A DNA stretch of 64,000 nucleotides from Gammaproteobacteria bacterium (GCA_007693855.1 RECU01000053.1:1-64000); one strand, 5' to 3'. Shown: positions 30,375 through 40,979, counted from the first letter of the stretch. Made by a program: numbers and translations. The notes: a model not told the origin generated them from the sequence alone.

Positions 30375-30870
30375 GACCGACCTTGACACCCAGCGCCTGG
30401 CCCGCGGCGACTATGCGCCGCTGCTGTCGCAGCTCGACGGCCTGCTCGCCGGTGAGTCCGACCTCGGCGCCAATGCCGCGAACCTCGCAGCGCTGGCCTT
30501 TCACGCCCTGCCGGACGTCAACTGGTTCGGCTTTTACTGGCTGCGCGGCGACACCCTGGTGGTCGGCGCCTTCCAGGGCCGGCCGGCCTGCACACGCATC
30601 ACGCTCGGTCAGGGAGTCTGCGGCGCGGCAGCCGCACGCCGCGAGACGGTGATCGTCGAGGACGTCCATGCCTTCCCAGGCCACATCGCCTGCGACCCGG
30701 CCTCGCACTCGGAGATTGTCGTGCCGCTGGTCGCGGGCACTCGGTTGCTCGGCGTCATGGACGTCGACAGCCCGCTACCGGCGCGCTTCGACAGCCGCGA
30801 CCGCGCCGGCCTGGAGACGATGGCAGCACGCCTGCTGGCGGCCTCGGGAGAGACTCCACCGCTGCCCTGA
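30364..30870 (+). CDS. msrC: GAF-domain free methionine-(R)-sulfoxide reductase
   Basis: 168 residues from MMLETDLDTQR; the next codon is also ATG. One GAF domain carries the fRMsr features: NWFGFYW, three cysteines in GRPACTRI, GQGVCGAAA and HIACDPASHSEIVVPL, and DVDSP. It reduces free Met-(R)-sulfoxide with thioredoxin in the cytoplasm. It overlaps epmA by 11 bases and ends the operon. The cysteines separate it from plain GAF sensors. Confidence 0.88.
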   Translation: MMLETDLDTQRLARGDYAPLLSQLDGLLAGESDLGANAANLAALAFHALPDVNWFGFYWLRGDTLVVGAFQGRPACTRITLGQGVCGAAAARRETVIVEDVHAFPGHIACDPASHSEIVVPLVAGTRLLGVMDVDSPLPARFDSRDRAGLETMAARLLAASGETPPLP

Positions 30871-30915
30871 GTCCGGCCTGAGACCCTCGTGAGCCGCCGC
30901 GGGGGCGGCACCCGC

Positions 30916-31485
30916 TCAGCTTTTCACACGGGAGACGTATTCGCGGCTGCGCGTATCCACGCGGATGACCTCGCCCTCCTCGAGGAACAGCGGCACGCGC
31001 ACCGTCGCCCCGGTCTCGAGCTTGGCCGGCTTCACCCCGCCCTGAGCGGTGTCGCCACGCAGGCCGGGATCGGTCTCGACAATGCGCAGTTCGACGAAGT
31101 TCGGCGCCGCCACCTGCAGCGGCACACCGTTCCACAGGGTGACCCGACACAGATCACCATCTTTCAGGAAATCTGCCGCCTCTTCCACGCAGTTGGCATC
31201 GGCACTGAACTGCTCGAAGGTATCCGGGACCATGAAATGCCAGAATTCGCCGTCCGTGTAGAGATACTGCATGTCGGTCTCATGGACGTCCGCCGACTCT
31301 ACCGACTCGTTGGACTTGAAGGTCTTGTCGACCACCCGCCCGGTCTTGAGATTGCGGATGCGCACACGGTTGAACGCCTGGCCCTTGCCCGGCTTCACGA
31401 ACTCGTTCTCCACGATCGTACAGGGATCACCGTCGATCAGGATTTTCAAACCGGCGCGGAATTCGTTGGTACTGTAGCTGGCCAT
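30916..31485 (-). CDS. efp: Translation elongation factor P
   Basis: 189 residues. KOW-like domain I carries Lys34 in VKPGKGQAF, the beta-lysylation site; OB domains follow, with the end [32 protein letters not shown] rescues ribosomes stalled at polyproline. Lys34 is the residue modified by EpmA and EpmB, both encoded in this window. The gene is convergent with the epmA operon and divergent from epmB across an 85-base gap. Confidence 0.97.
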   Translation of the reverse strand: MASYSTNEFRAGLKILIDGDPCTIVENEFVKPGKGQAFNRVRIRNLKTGRVVDKTFKSNESVESADVHETDMQYLYTDGEFWHFMVPDTFEQFSADANCVEEAADFLKDGDLCRVTLWNGVPLQVAAPNFVELRIVETDPGLRGDTAQGGVKPAKLETGATVRVPLFLEEGEVIRVDTRSREYVSRVKS

Positions 31486-31570
31486 GCAGGTGCCCCGTTG
31501 AGCTGACTCGCTCTATGATAGCAGGCCCACACGCAGACTCCGCAGCCGCCCGCCGATACCCGACCCCACC

Positions 31571-32611
31571 ATGGAATACACTGCCAAACCCGAGGCCGCA
31601 GCTATACACCCCGGCCAGCCGCTGGACGCGGTGGCGGACTGGCAGCAGGACATGCAGACCGCCATCCGCAGCCTCGACACCCTGCTCACGGCCCTGGCGC
31701 TCTCGCCCCGCGACGTGGCGGTCAGCCGCGCTGCCGCTGAGCAGTTCCCCGTCCTGGTGACGCCGGCGATGCTCGCGCGCATGCGCCCGGGCGACCCGCG
31801 GGATCCCCTGTTGCTCCAGTTCCTGCCACGGCTGGAGGAAACGTTCTCGCAGCCTCCCGGCTATGGGGGCGACCCCGTGAGTGACAGTGCGGCACTCCGC
31901 GGTGAGGGCCTCCTGCAGAAGTATGCGGGCCGACTGTTGGCCATCAGCACGGGGGCCTGTGCGGTCCATTGCCGATACTGTTTCCGTCGGCACTTTCCTT
32001 ACAGCGAACAGCACGCCGGCGCGGGGCGCTGGCAGGGGGCCCTCACGCTGCTGCGCGATGACCCATCGCTGCACGAGCTGATCCTGAGCGGTGGCGACCC
32101 CCTGATGCTCACTGACCGGCGGCTCGCGGCACTGCTCGAGCCCCTGGCGGGGATCGCCAGCGTGCGCCGCCTGCGGATTCACACCCGCCTGCCGGTCGTC
32201 CTGCCGTCACGCATCGACGCCGGTCTGGCCGCGCTGCTCACCGCCTTCCCCCGCGCACTGGTGGTGGTGGTGCATGTCAACCACCCCCGGGAACTCGATA
32301 CCGCAGCGGCCGCCGCACTCTCCCGGCTGCGTCACGCCGGCGCGCTGCTGCTCAACCAGGCGGTGCTGCTGCGTGGCATCAATGATGATCTGTCGACCCA
32401 GATGACGCTCTGGCAGACACTGGCCGACGCCGGGGTCATGCCCTACTACCTTCACCTGCTGGACCCGGTCACCGGGGCGGCACACTTCGATGTCCCCGAA
32501 CACGAGGCGCGCGCGCTGGTCGCTGCGCTGCGCGCACGCCTGCCCGGGTACCTGGTCCCCCGCCTGGCCCGTGAGATCCCCGGCGAGCCGGCCAAGACCG
32601 TACTGGCCTGA
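31571..32611 (+). CDS. epmB: EpmB, EF-P lysine 2,3-aminomutase-like enzyme
   Basis: 346 residues. The radical-SAM cluster motif is CAVHCRYCFRRHFPY. PLP and substrate motifs include LILSGGDPLML, VLPSRIDAGL and QAVLLRGINDD. EpmB turns (S)-alpha-lysine into (R)-beta-lysine for EpmA. True catabolic lysine aminomutases are longer and have extra zinc-site cysteines, so the EF-P role is favoured, as is the position opposite efp. Confidence 0.94.
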   Translation: MEYTAKPEAAAIHPGQPLDAVADWQQDMQTAIRSLDTLLTALALSPRDVAVSRAAAEQFPVLVTPAMLARMRPGDPRDPLLLQFLPRLEETFSQPPGYGGDPVSDSAALRGEGLLQKYAGRLLAISTGACAVHCRYCFRRHFPYSEQHAGAGRWQGALTLLRDDPSLHELILSGGDPLMLTDRRLAALLEPLAGIASVRRLRIHTRLPVVLPSRIDAGLAALLTAFPRALVVVVHVNHPRELDTAAAAALSRLRHAGALLLNQAVLLRGINDDLSTQMTLWQTLADAGVMPYYLHLLDPVTGAAHFDVPEHEARALVAALRARLPGYLVPRLAREIPGEPAKTVLA

Positions 32612-32726
32612 CGGTCGAAACCGGAACGGGGTCACAAAGCTGTGGACTGCGTCGCGGTCCACGTCACAATCCGCTGCCAGACTTCAGTCCTGCCCCGAAG
32701 GTGCCCTGTCAACGGCACCACAGGCC

Positions 32727-34817
32727 ATGGAGTCGAATGCCTTGAACAGCCAGGTCGGCGTCCCCGTCATCGTTCTGACCCGCAAACAGGATCACGTCGA
32801 GGCCATCAATCGCGGCCTGCGCGACGCCCGCCACCCCGCGCACTGCAGCTGGCTCTCAGACCCGAGCGAGCTGGCCGACGCGATGGTGCAGATCGCCCCA
32901 GAACTGATGGTCTACTTCGCTGATGAATTCCCGGGTGGCGTGGCCGCGATCGCGGCCACGCGAGATCACGCAACGCCAGGGCTGCCACTGCTGTGCATCC
33001 GCCAGAGTGTCGACGAATCCACCATTGCGCGTGACCTTGATGCCGGGGCCCAGGATACCCTGTCGCTGGCCCACACCCGGCGCCTGCAGGCCGTGGCCTC
33101 GCGTGAGCTGCGGGCCTACAGACTCGAGCGGGCACTGAACAACACCCAGCGCTCGGCGAGCCGTTACCGCCAGCAGCTGCAGGCGTTCATGGAAGGTTCG
33201 GCAGACGCCATCGCCACCGTACAGGAGGGCATTGTCGTCGAAGTCAATCCCGCCTGGCTGGAACTCTTCGGCTATGCCGACGAGGAAGCCGTCGTCGGGC
33301 AACCGCTCATGGACCTGTTCGAGTCTGGCAGCCATACCGCGCTCAAGGGCGCCCTGGTCGCCGCCATGCAGGGCAAATGGGAGGATCAGTCATTACGGGC
33401 CCAGGCGCTGACTTCGGATGGCTCAGCGCTCACGATTGAACTGCAGTTCGAGGTCGCCAGCTTCGACGGAGACGCCGCCGTACAGCTGACCGTCCCGCGC
33501 GTGCACCGCAGCGATGACGATCCCGACCACCTGGTCGCCGAAATGGTGCAGAAGGATCCGGTGACCGGACTTTACCACCGGCGACCACTGCTCGACGCCA
33601 TCGGCACACGCCTTGCCCAGCCGAGCCGCGGCGGTGTGCGCGTCGTGGTCTGGCTGCGGCCTGACAAACTGCTCGAGCTGCGCGCCGGACTCGGGCCACT
33701 GGCCACCGAAACGCTGCTGGACCGCCTGGCGGGTCTGATCGCCACGGCGCTTGGGCCTGCCGACCTCGCCGGACGCATGACCGGCAACGGCCTCGCCGTG
33801 CTGCTGGAACGGGGCACACTGAAAGATTGCCAGGCCTGGACGGAGAACCTGCTGCGGAGTATTGCCAGTGAGGTCTTCGAGATCGGTGAGCAGTCACTCT
33901 CCCTGACCTGCAGTGCGGGGCTGGCCCTGGCTGGCCGACAGACCGCAACCCTCGACAGCCTGCTCGATGTCGCCGAGCGTTGCTGCCGCGAGGCGCGCGC
34001 GCAGGGGAACTGTCTGCGGATCCCGGAGGCGGTGGCCGACGACACACTGGCCATGGAACAGGACCAACTGTGGGTGCGGCGGATCAAGGCCGCCTTGCTG
34101 GAGAACCGCTTCCGACTGGTGCATCAACCGATCGTCAGCCTCCAGGACAGCCACCAGGGGCTCTACGATCTGCTGGTGCGCATGGTGGACGAAACCGGCG
34201 AGGAGATCCTCCCCGGGGAGTTTCTGCCCGCCGCGCAACGACACAAGCTGATGAAGAACATCGACCGCTGGGTCATTGGCGCGGCGATCGCCTTCGCCAT
34301 GAGCCGCAAGCCCGCGCGGGTCTTCGTCAGGCTGTCGGCCGACAGCGTACTCGACGACACCCTGCCGAAATGGCTGCAAAACCAGTTGCGCGGCGCCGGC
34401 GCACCGCCGCAGCGTCTCTGCTTTCAACTCTCCGAAGAGCTCTGTCACCAGTACCTGAAGCAGGCCAAGCGACTCGCCGAGTCGCTGCGCAAGATCGGCT
34501 GTCAGTTTACCGTCGACCACTTTGGCACCGGCCGTGACCCGCTCCAGATCCTGCACCATGTGCCCATGCACTACGTGAAGATCGACGGCTCGCTGATGCA
34601 GGGGCTGTCGAGCAACGATGTTCTGCAGCAGCAGGTCCGTACCCTGGTCGCCGCCGCACGTGATCACAAGGTTCTGACGATCGCCGAACGGGTCGAAGAC
34701 GCCAACACCATGGCCGTCCTGTTCCAGATCGGTGTCAGCTACATGCAGGGACATTACGTCCAGGAACCGGAGGTGGTACTCGAGGACAACACCAGCATGC
34801 TCCGCACCATTGCCTGA
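32727..34817 (+). CDS. FimX-like degenerate GGDEF/EAL protein with PAS
   Basis: 696 residues from MESNALNSQVGV. Order: receiver-like fold lacking a clear phospho-Asp (about 8-125), PAS domain (LQAFMEGSADAIATVQEGIVVEVNP, about 148-260), GGDEF domain (DPVTGLYHRR, from about 275) and EAL domain (from about 450). The GGDEF signature reads GNGLA and the EAL motif reads LLV (about 480). The metal-site Asn is Arg, and the DDFGTG motif reads DHFGTG, so synthesis and hydrolysis of c-di-GMP look lost. This matches FimX, a c-di-GMP-binding effector for type IV pili. Position near parC also fits Pseudomonas fimX. No membrane segment is seen. Confidence 0.8.
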   Translation: MESNALNSQVGVPVIVLTRKQDHVEAINRGLRDARHPAHCSWLSDPSELADAMVQIAPELMVYFADEFPGGVAAIAATRDHATPGLPLLCIRQSVDESTIARDLDAGAQDTLSLAHTRRLQAVASRELRAYRLERALNNTQRSASRYRQQLQAFMEGSADAIATVQEGIVVEVNPAWLELFGYADEEAVVGQPLMDLFESGSHTALKGALVAAMQGKWEDQSLRAQALTSDGSALTIELQFEVASFDGDAAVQLTVPRVHRSDDDPDHLVAEMVQKDPVTGLYHRRPLLDAIGTRLAQPSRGGVRVVVWLRPDKLLELRAGLGPLATETLLDRLAGLIATALGPADLAGRMTGNGLAVLLERGTLKDCQAWTENLLRSIASEVFEIGEQSLSLTCSAGLALAGRQTATLDSLLDVAERCCREARAQGNCLRIPEAVADDTLAMEQDQLWVRRIKAALLENRFRLVHQPIVSLQDSHQGLYDLLVRMVDETGEEILPGEFLPAAQRHKLMKNIDRWVIGAAIAFAMSRKPARVFVRLSADSVLDDTLPKWLQNQLRGAGAPPQRLCFQLSEELCHQYLKQAKRLAESLRKIGCQFTVDHFGTGRDPLQILHHVPMHYVKIDGSLMQGLSSNDVLQQQVRTLVAAARDHKVLTIAERVEDANTMAVLFQIGVSYMQGHYVQEPEVVLEDNTSMLRTIA

Positions 34818-34948
34818 TCCGGCAGGCCCGCAAGCGACAGGAAGATCGTGTGATGCAGTTCTCAGTTCGAACCCCTCGCCAGACTGCCAGGATGGAAACC
34901 CTGAACCGTGCACGGGCGATCGGCACCGGCAACGTTAGGCTGTCAGCC

Positions 34949-36754
34949 ATGAGACCCTCTCGCCCCAGAGCCACCCCGCTGGCCGTCGCCGTCGCGGCCG
35001 TGCTTGCGAACAGCAGCGCGCTGGCGCTGTCTCTCGGACCGATCGAAGTCAGCTCCGCGCTCGGTGAACCGCTCCGCGCAGAGCTTGCGCTTGGCGTCGC
35101 ACCCGGCGAGCGGATTACGCCTGAGTGTTTCCGCCTGTCGACCGACGCCTCTGCCGGCGCGCGTGCCGGCATGCCCTACGAGGCCAATCTGCAGGTTCTC
35201 GGCAGCGGCCCGGCGCGACGACTGACCATCAGCGGTCGGACCCCGCTGCGCCAGCCCTTCCTGGACCTCGTGGTCGCGGTGGAGTGCGCGGGCGTTCCCC
35301 GACTGCAGCGCGGCTACACCCTGCTGCTCTCCCCGGCTGGCCTGGCAGCGCCGGCGCGATCGGCCAGCGCCGCAGCAGCAGCGACGCCAGCAGCAACGCC
35401 AGCGCCTTCGACCTCGCCCGCGGGTCAGCGCAGCGGGCCTGTCTCCGCGCCCAGCGCCCCGCCGGCACGCCCGTCGACCCCGATCCCCGACACGTTGCTG
35501 AGCAGCGGCGAGCCTTACCGCGTGCGCCCCGGCGACACGCTGTCGACCATCGCTGCGCGCGTCAGCGACCGCGAGCTGTCGATCTGGGCGCAAGCTGACG
35601 CCATTTTTGCCGCCAACCCCGGGGCATTCATCAATGCCGACCCGAACCGGCTGCGTGCCGGCAGCGTGCTGGAGATTCCGCTGGCCGCCGGCCGCGCAGA
35701 GGCGGCGCGATCGCCGCGTCCTCGCGAGGCCCTCGCCGAAGTGACACCACGCCTGGGTGAGCGCCCGGAGATCGCGAGAGCCACCCCGGTTGCCGCTGCG
35801 CTCGCGGTGACTGCGGGCCCCGGCGTATCCTCGGCCCGGCAGGCTGCCGAGGCCATGGGACCGCCGAGACCGGAACGCCTGATCGCGACGACCCCTGTGC
35901 CTGCCCCTGTGCCTGCGCCGCAGGCCCTCGCCACGGCGGCGACGGCGACCACGGTGGCCTCGGCGGACGCCTCCGGAGGACTGCGGGGCTGGCTGGCCGG
36001 CCTGCTCGTCGGACTGGGCTTCATCAGCCTGGGCGCACTGCTGGGCTGGACGGCGCTACGGCGTCGCCCGAGCGAGTCTGACGACGCCGCCGCACATGCC
36101 GATCTCGACACGACGATCCAGGCGGGCGGTCGCCCACAGGGTGTTCGCCTGACGCCGCCGCCTTCGTTCGATCGTGAGCTGCACCAGACAGGGAGCTACA
36201 CCGTCGAGATGACGCCGCCGGACGTCACCGCAGACGATGGCGCTGCCGCGCGGGCAACCGGGCGGATCGATGACACGCCCACCGACGAGGTCGCGGTGCT
36301 CGATTCCACGGCGGAGACGAACGGCGACGACGCCTTCGACGCGCTGTTGACACTCACCTCGGATGACGACATCGGCAGCGCCGCCGCGGCGGCCGCCGCC
36401 CTACCGGCGGCGCCGGCGAACCCGCGGGCGGGCGACACCACGATCGAGCACCGCTTCGAAGGCTTCAGCGCCACCCAGGCCCTCGATATGCAGATGGCCG
36501 AGGCCATGGCCATGCTCGAACAGGACTACACCAGTCGCTTCGAAGCTGCAGTCTCGCTGGATGAGAGCCGCGAACACGACGCCACCGATACCCTGCACGC
36601 CCTGCCCGGCGACGTCACCCAGAGCCTCGAAGACCTGCGCCTGCAGGCCGGCGATGACACAGAGACGCCGCATGGCGAAGACGACGAGGGCGCAGACACC
36701 CAGGAACGTACGGCACTGATGGAGACGCCTCCGGGCCGTGTCGGCACCGGTTGA
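34949..36754 (+). CDS. Short FimV-like protein
   Basis: 601 residues from MRPSRPRATPLAVAVAAV, with a signal peptide ending near ALA. The FimV N-terminal domain is clear (LSLGPIEVSSALGEPLRAEL). An Ala/Pro linker, a LysM-like domain (YRVRPGDTLSTIAARV to LEIP) and one membrane segment (GWLAGLLVGLGFISLGALLGW) follow. A roughly 230-residue acidic cytoplasmic tail lacks the usual C-terminal FimV TPR end. It lies 131 bases after the FimX-like gene, same strand, and 6 bases from convergent parC. It could recruit the FimX-like protein to the pole. A longer upstream frame from 34850 lacks an export signal at its start. Confidence 0.75.
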   Translation: MRPSRPRATPLAVAVAAVLANSSALALSLGPIEVSSALGEPLRAELALGVAPGERITPECFRLSTDASAGARAGMPYEANLQVLGSGPARRLTISGRTPLRQPFLDLVVAVECAGVPRLQRGYTLLLSPAGLAAPARSASAAAAATPAATPAPSTSPAGQRSGPVSAPSAPPARPSTPIPDTLLSSGEPYRVRPGDTLSTIAARVSDRELSIWAQADAIFAANPGAFINADPNRLRAGSVLEIPLAAGRAEAARSPRPREALAEVTPRLGERPEIARATPVAAALAVTAGPGVSSARQAAEAMGPPRPERLIATTPVPAPVPAPQALATAATATTVASADASGGLRGWLAGLLVGLGFISLGALLGWTALRRRPSESDDAAAHADLDTTIQAGGRPQGVRLTPPPSFDRELHQTGSYTVEMTPPDVTADDGAAARATGRIDDTPTDEVAVLDSTAETNGDDAFDALLTLTSDDDIGSAAAAAAALPAAPANPRAGDTTIEHRFEGFSATQALDMQMAEAMAMLEQDYTSRFEAAVSLDESREHDATDTLHALPGDVTQSLEDLRLQAGDDTETPHGEDDEGADTQERTALMETPPGRVGTG

Positions 36755-36760
36755 GCGGCA

Positions 36761-39019
36761 TCAGCCGCCAGCGCTTTCCGCCACCAGCCGCTCGACCCGA
36801 CGCCAGCCGCGAGGCAGCAGGCTGCCACGGCGTCCGCGATTGCCGGTGTAGTTCTCCAGATCGCGGAACCGCAGCGTCATCCGGCGCTGGCCGCTATACA
36901 CCGCCAGCACGTCTTCCGGCGCCACCGACGCCACCGCCACCATGCGCTCCTCGCCTGCACGGTGCCTGGCCGCATTGATCGCCTGGATCCGGTTGCCCTT
37001 GCCGCGGGCAAGCTGTGGCAGATCGTTGACCGGGAAGACCAGCAACTGGCCGCTCTCGCTCACGGCGGCGAGCAGCGCCTCGTCGGGCTGCACCACCGGT
37101 GAGGGCGTCAGCACCGCCGCGCCGCGCGGGACCGTCAGCACGGCCTTGCCGGCCTTGTTGCGCGAGTGCAGGTCACCGAGACGGGCGATGAAGCCGAAGC
37201 CCGCATCCGTGGCCAGCAGCCACAGGCTGTCGTCTTCGCCCGTCATCACGCCGCGAAAGGTGGCCCCGTCCGGCGGGTTGAAACGACCCGACAGCGGCTC
37301 GCCCTGGCCGCGCGCCGAGGGCAGCGTGTGCGCCGGCAGGCTGTAGGCCCGCCCGGTACTGTCCAGGAAGACCGCCGGTTGGTTACTGCGCCCGCGACTG
37401 GCAGCCAGAAACTCGTCACCGCTGCGGTAATTCAGCGCCGGCGCATCCACCTCATGCCCGCGGGCGGCGCGCGCCCAGCCCCGCGCCGAGAGCACCACTG
37501 TCACCGGCTCCGCGGCCACCAGCTGGGTCTCGTCAAGGGCCTGCGCGGCGGCGCGCTCCACCAGACCGGTGCGGCGCGCGTCGCCATGTTTCTCGGCGTC
37601 CTCGAGAATCTCGTCGCGGATCAGTCGCCGCAGCCGCGCCCGGCTGCCCAGCGTCTTCTCCAGCCCGTCGCGCTCGGCCTCGAGTTCGGCCTGTTCGCCG
37701 CGGATCTTCATTTCCTCAAGTTTCGCCAGATGCCGCAGCTTGAGCTCCAGAATGGCCTCGGCCTGGGTCTCGGAGAGCTCGAAGCGGGCCATCAGCACGG
37801 GCCTGGGCTCATCCTCGGCGCGGATGATCGCGATGACCTCATCGATATTGAGATAGGCCACCAGCAGGCCATCGAGGATGTGCAGACGCTCTCGGACCTT
37901 GCCCAGGCGATGCTCGAGCCGGCGGACCACGGTGTCGGTGCGAAACTGCAGCCACTCGGCGAGCAGGCTCTTGAGATCCACGACGCCGGGGCGCCCATCC
38001 AGGCGGATGACGTTCATGTTCACCCGCACCGTGCGCTCGAGGTCGGTGGTGGCGAACAGGTGGTTCATCAGCTGCTCGACGTCGACGCGACTGGAGCGTG
38101 GACTGATGACCAGGCGGGTCGGGTTCTCATGATCGGATTCGTCCCGCAGATCCTCGACCAGCGGCAGCTTTTTCGCGCGCATCTGGCCGGCGATCTGCTC
38201 GAGCACACGGCTGCCCGAGACCTGCCAGGGCAGCTCGGTGACGATGATGTCGCTGCCCTCGCGCTCGTAGCGCGCGCGCACCCGCAGGGTGCCACCGCCA
38301 GTCTGATAAATCTTCAGCAGGTCCTCGCGCGGCGAGATGACTTCACCCCCGGTCGGGAAATCCGGGCCCTGGATATGCTCGCAGAGCTCGGCGACGGTAG
38401 CTTTCGGCGCCTCCAGCAGATGCACCAGCGCGGCGGTCACCTCGCGCAGGTTGTGCGGCGGGATATCCGTGGACATGCCCACCGCAATCCCGCTGGTGCC
38501 GTTCAGCAGCAGATTCGGCAGCCTGGCCGGCAGCCGCACGGGCTCGCTGAGGGTGCCATCGAAGTTCGTCGTCCAGTCGACCGTCCCCTGACCGAGCTCG
38601 GCGAGCAGCAGCGCGGCATAGGGTGTGAGCTTGGCCTCGGTGTAGCGCATCGCCGCGAAGCTTTTCGGATCGTCGGCACTGCCCCAGTTGCCCTGGCCGT
38701 GGACGATGGGGTAGCGGTAGGCGAAGGGCTGGGCCATGTGCACCATCGCCTCGTAACACGCCGCATCGCCATGCGGGTGATACTTGCCGATGACGTCGCC
38801 GACCGTACGCGCCGACTTCTTGGGCTTGGCGTTGGCCGAGAGCCCCAGCTCGCGCATGGCGAAGACGATCCGGCGCTGGACGGGTTTGAGGCCATCGCCG
38901 ATGAACGGCAGCGCCCTGTCGAGGATGACGTACATCGAATAGTCGAGGTAGGCCTTTTCCGTGAAGGTTCGGAGCGGCTGGCGCTCCACGCCCTCGAAAT
39001 TCAGTTCGCGTTCTTCCAC
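36761..39019 (-). CDS. parC: DNA topoisomerase IV subunit A
   Basis: 752 residues. The breakage-reunion domain has [15 protein letters not shown]-like start and the catalytic Tyr in [11 protein letters not shown] (about 128). The quinolone-determining region reads [13 protein letters not shown]. The C-terminal beta-pinwheel is shorter and less regular than in GyrA, as expected for ParC. It decatenates daughter chromosomes with ParE. Its start lies two bases from the parE stop, so they are one operon. Confidence 0.95.
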   Translation of the reverse strand: MEERELNFEGVERQPLRTFTEKAYLDYSMYVILDRALPFIGDGLKPVQRRIVFAMRELGLSANAKPKKSARTVGDVIGKYHPHGDAACYEAMVHMAQPFAYRYPIVHGQGNWGSADDPKSFAAMRYTEAKLTPYAALLLAELGQGTVDWTTNFDGTLSEPVRLPARLPNLLLNGTSGIAVGMSTDIPPHNLREVTAALVHLLEAPKATVAELCEHIQGPDFPTGGEVISPREDLLKIYQTGGGTLRVRARYEREGSDIIVTELPWQVSGSRVLEQIAGQMRAKKLPLVEDLRDESDHENPTRLVISPRSSRVDVEQLMNHLFATTDLERTVRVNMNVIRLDGRPGVVDLKSLLAEWLQFRTDTVVRRLEHRLGKVRERLHILDGLLVAYLNIDEVIAIIRAEDEPRPVLMARFELSETQAEAILELKLRHLAKLEEMKIRGEQAELEAERDGLEKTLGSRARLRRLIRDEILEDAEKHGDARRTGLVERAAAQALDETQLVAAEPVTVVLSARGWARAARGHEVDAPALNYRSGDEFLAASRGRSNQPAVFLDSTGRAYSLPAHTLPSARGQGEPLSGRFNPPDGATFRGVMTGEDDSLWLLATDAGFGFIARLGDLHSRNKAGKAVLTVPRGAAVLTPSPVVQPDEALLAAVSESGQLLVFPVNDLPQLARGKGNRIQAINAARHRAGEERMVAVASVAPEDVLAVYSGQRRMTLRFRDLENYTGNRGRRGSLLPRGWRRVERLVAESAGG

Positions 39020-39020
39020 G

Positions 39021-40913
39021 TCAGACCTCGATCTCGGCCAGGTTGCCCTTGGCCTGCAGCCAGTCGCGACGGTCGGCCGCGCGTTTCTTGGCGAGCAGCA
39101 TGTCGAGCAGCTGTTCGGTGTCGTCGCTCGCGGACACCGTCAGCTGTACCAGCCGACGCGTATCCGGCGCCATGGTGGTCTCGCGCAGCTGGGACGGACT
39201 CATCTCGCCCAGCCCCTTGAAGCGGGTGACGCTGACCTGGCCACGACGTTTCTCGGCGGCGATGCGATCGAGCAGGATATCGCGCTCGGCGAGGTCCAGC
39301 GCATAAAACACCTCCTTGCCCACATCGATGCGAAACAGCGGCGGCATCGCCATGTAGACATGGCCGGCCGCGACCAGCGGCCGGTAATGGCGCACGAACA
39401 GGGCGCACAGCAGCGTGGCGATGTGCAGCCCGTCTGAATCGGCGTCGGCGAGCACGCAGACCTTGTGGTAGCGCAGGCGCGAGAGATCAGGTGAAGCGGG
39501 ATCGACCCCAAGTGCGATGGAGATGTTGTGCACCTCCTGGGAGGCGAGGATGTCGCCGGACTCCACCTCCCAGGTGTTGAGGATCTTGCCGCGTAGCGGC
39601 ATGACCGCCTGGGTCTCGCGATCGCGTGCCTGCTTGGCTGAGCCACCGGCCGAATCGCCCTCCACCAGGAACAGCTCGGACCGCGCGGGGTCCTGCGAGG
39701 TGCAGTCGGCGAGCTTGCCGGGCAGCGCCGGACCGCTGACCACACGCTTGCGCACCACCTGCCGCGCCGCCTTCAGCCGGCGCTGGGCATTGCCGATGGC
39801 CAGCTCCGCGATCTGCTCGCCGGCCTCCGGATGCTGGTTCAGCCACAGGGCGAAGTGATCCTTGACCACCCCGGCGACGAAGCCCGCCGCCTCCCGCGAC
39901 GACAGCCGTTCCTTGGTCTGGCCGGAGAACTGCGGCTCGGCGAGCTTGACGGAGAGCACGTAGCTGACCTGTTCCCAGACATCCTCTGGCGCCAGGCGCA
40001 GCCCGCGGGGCAGCAGGTTACGGAACTCGCAGAACTCCCGCAGCGCCTCGGTGAGCCCCGAGCGCAGGCCGTTGACGTGGGTGCCCCCCTGCGCCGTGGG
40101 AATCAGGTTCACGTAGCTCTCGGCGACCACGCCGCCCTCGGCCACGCGCCAGGCGACCGCCCATTCCACCGCCTCGCGAGCAGCCGCCAGCGTGCCGGAG
40201 AGGGGTACCTCGGGCACCCGCTCGACCTCACCCATGGCCTCGCGCAGGTACTCCTCGAGTCCGCCCTCGTAGCACCACTCCTGCGTCTCGCCGCCCTTCT
40301 CCACGGTGAAGCGCACACGCAGGCCCGGGCAGAGCACCGCCTTGGCGCGCAGCACGTGGGTGAGACGGCCGACCGAGAACTGCACCGAATCGAAGTATTT
40401 CGGATCGGGCCAGAAGCGCAGCGTGGTGCCGGTATTGGCGCGGCCGACCTTGCCGACCGGCTCGAGCTCGCCGGCCTTGTGACCGTCACGGAAACTCATG
40501 TTGTACTCGACCCCGCCCCGGCGGATCCAGACCTCCAGTGCGCTCGACAGGGCGTTGACCACCGAGACGCCGACGCCGTGGAGCCCACCCGAGAACTGGT
40601 AGTTCCTGCCGGAGAACTTGCCGCCGGCGTGCAGCCGCGTGAGGATCAGTTCAACGCCGGGGATGCCCTGCTCCGGATGGATATCCACGGGCATGCCGCG
40701 GCCATCGTCAGCCACTTCCAGCGAACCGTCACGATGCAGGATGACGCTGATGCTGCGGGCGTGACCGGCAAGCGCCTCGTCGACGCTGTTGTCGATCACC
40801 TCGTGTGCGAGGTGGTTGGGGCGACTGGTGTCCGTGTACATCCCCGGACGGCGACGCACGGGATCAAGGCCGCTCAGGACCTCGATGTCGGAGGCGTTGT
40901 AACTGCTGCTCAT
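39021..40913 (-). CDS. parE: DNA topoisomerase IV subunit B
   Basis: 630 residues, the short type-IIA B-subunit length typical of ParE. The GHKL ATPase has [15 protein letters not shown] and DDGRGMPVD, plus [20 protein letters not shown] motifs are [13 protein letters not shown] and [11 protein letters not shown]. It provides ATP-driven strand passage with ParC. Its 5' leader carries an extended -10 promoter and a 12-bp stem-loop. Confidence 0.96.
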   Translation of the reverse strand: MSSSYNASDIEVLSGLDPVRRRPGMYTDTSRPNHLAHEVIDNSVDEALAGHARSISVILHRDGSLEVADDGRGMPVDIHPEQGIPGVELILTRLHAGGKFSGRNYQFSGGLHGVGVSVVNALSSALEVWIRRGGVEYNMSFRDGHKAGELEPVGKVGRANTGTTLRFWPDPKYFDSVQFSVGRLTHVLRAKAVLCPGLRVRFTVEKGGETQEWCYEGGLEEYLREAMGEVERVPEVPLSGTLAAAREAVEWAVAWRVAEGGVVAESYVNLIPTAQGGTHVNGLRSGLTEALREFCEFRNLLPRGLRLAPEDVWEQVSYVLSVKLAEPQFSGQTKERLSSREAAGFVAGVVKDHFALWLNQHPEAGEQIAELAIGNAQRRLKAARQVVRKRVVSGPALPGKLADCTSQDPARSELFLVEGDSAGGSAKQARDRETQAVMPLRGKILNTWEVESGDILASQEVHNISIALGVDPASPDLSRLRYHKVCVLADADSDGLHIATLLCALFVRHYRPLVAAGHVYMAMPPLFRIDVGKEVFYALDLAERDILLDRIAAEKRRGQVSVTRFKGLGEMSPSQLRETTMAPDTRRLVQLTVSASDDTEQLLDMLLAKKRAADRRDWLQAKGNLAEIEV

Positions 40914-40938
40914 GCGTGCCGGCCCTGCAAGTACGCCG

Positions 40939-40964
40939 ACGGCCGGCCCCGTGGGGCCGGCCGT
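40939..40964 (-). other. 26-base stem-loop in the parE leader
   Basis: A perfect 12-bp inverted repeat (ACGGCCGGCCCC / GGGGCCGGCCGT) with a 2-base centre. It lies between the predicted parE start site (near 40973) and the ATG at 40913, and downstream of the M14 peptidase stop. There is no T-run after it on the minus strand, so it is not a standard terminator. Confidence 0.75.
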
Positions 40965-40979
40965 CCGGTAAAGACGCCG

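Noticed and set aside
31486-31570. Divergent promoters between efp and epmB
   Set aside because: TATGAT/TATCAT-like hexamers overlap in the middle but neither has a fitting -35 element.
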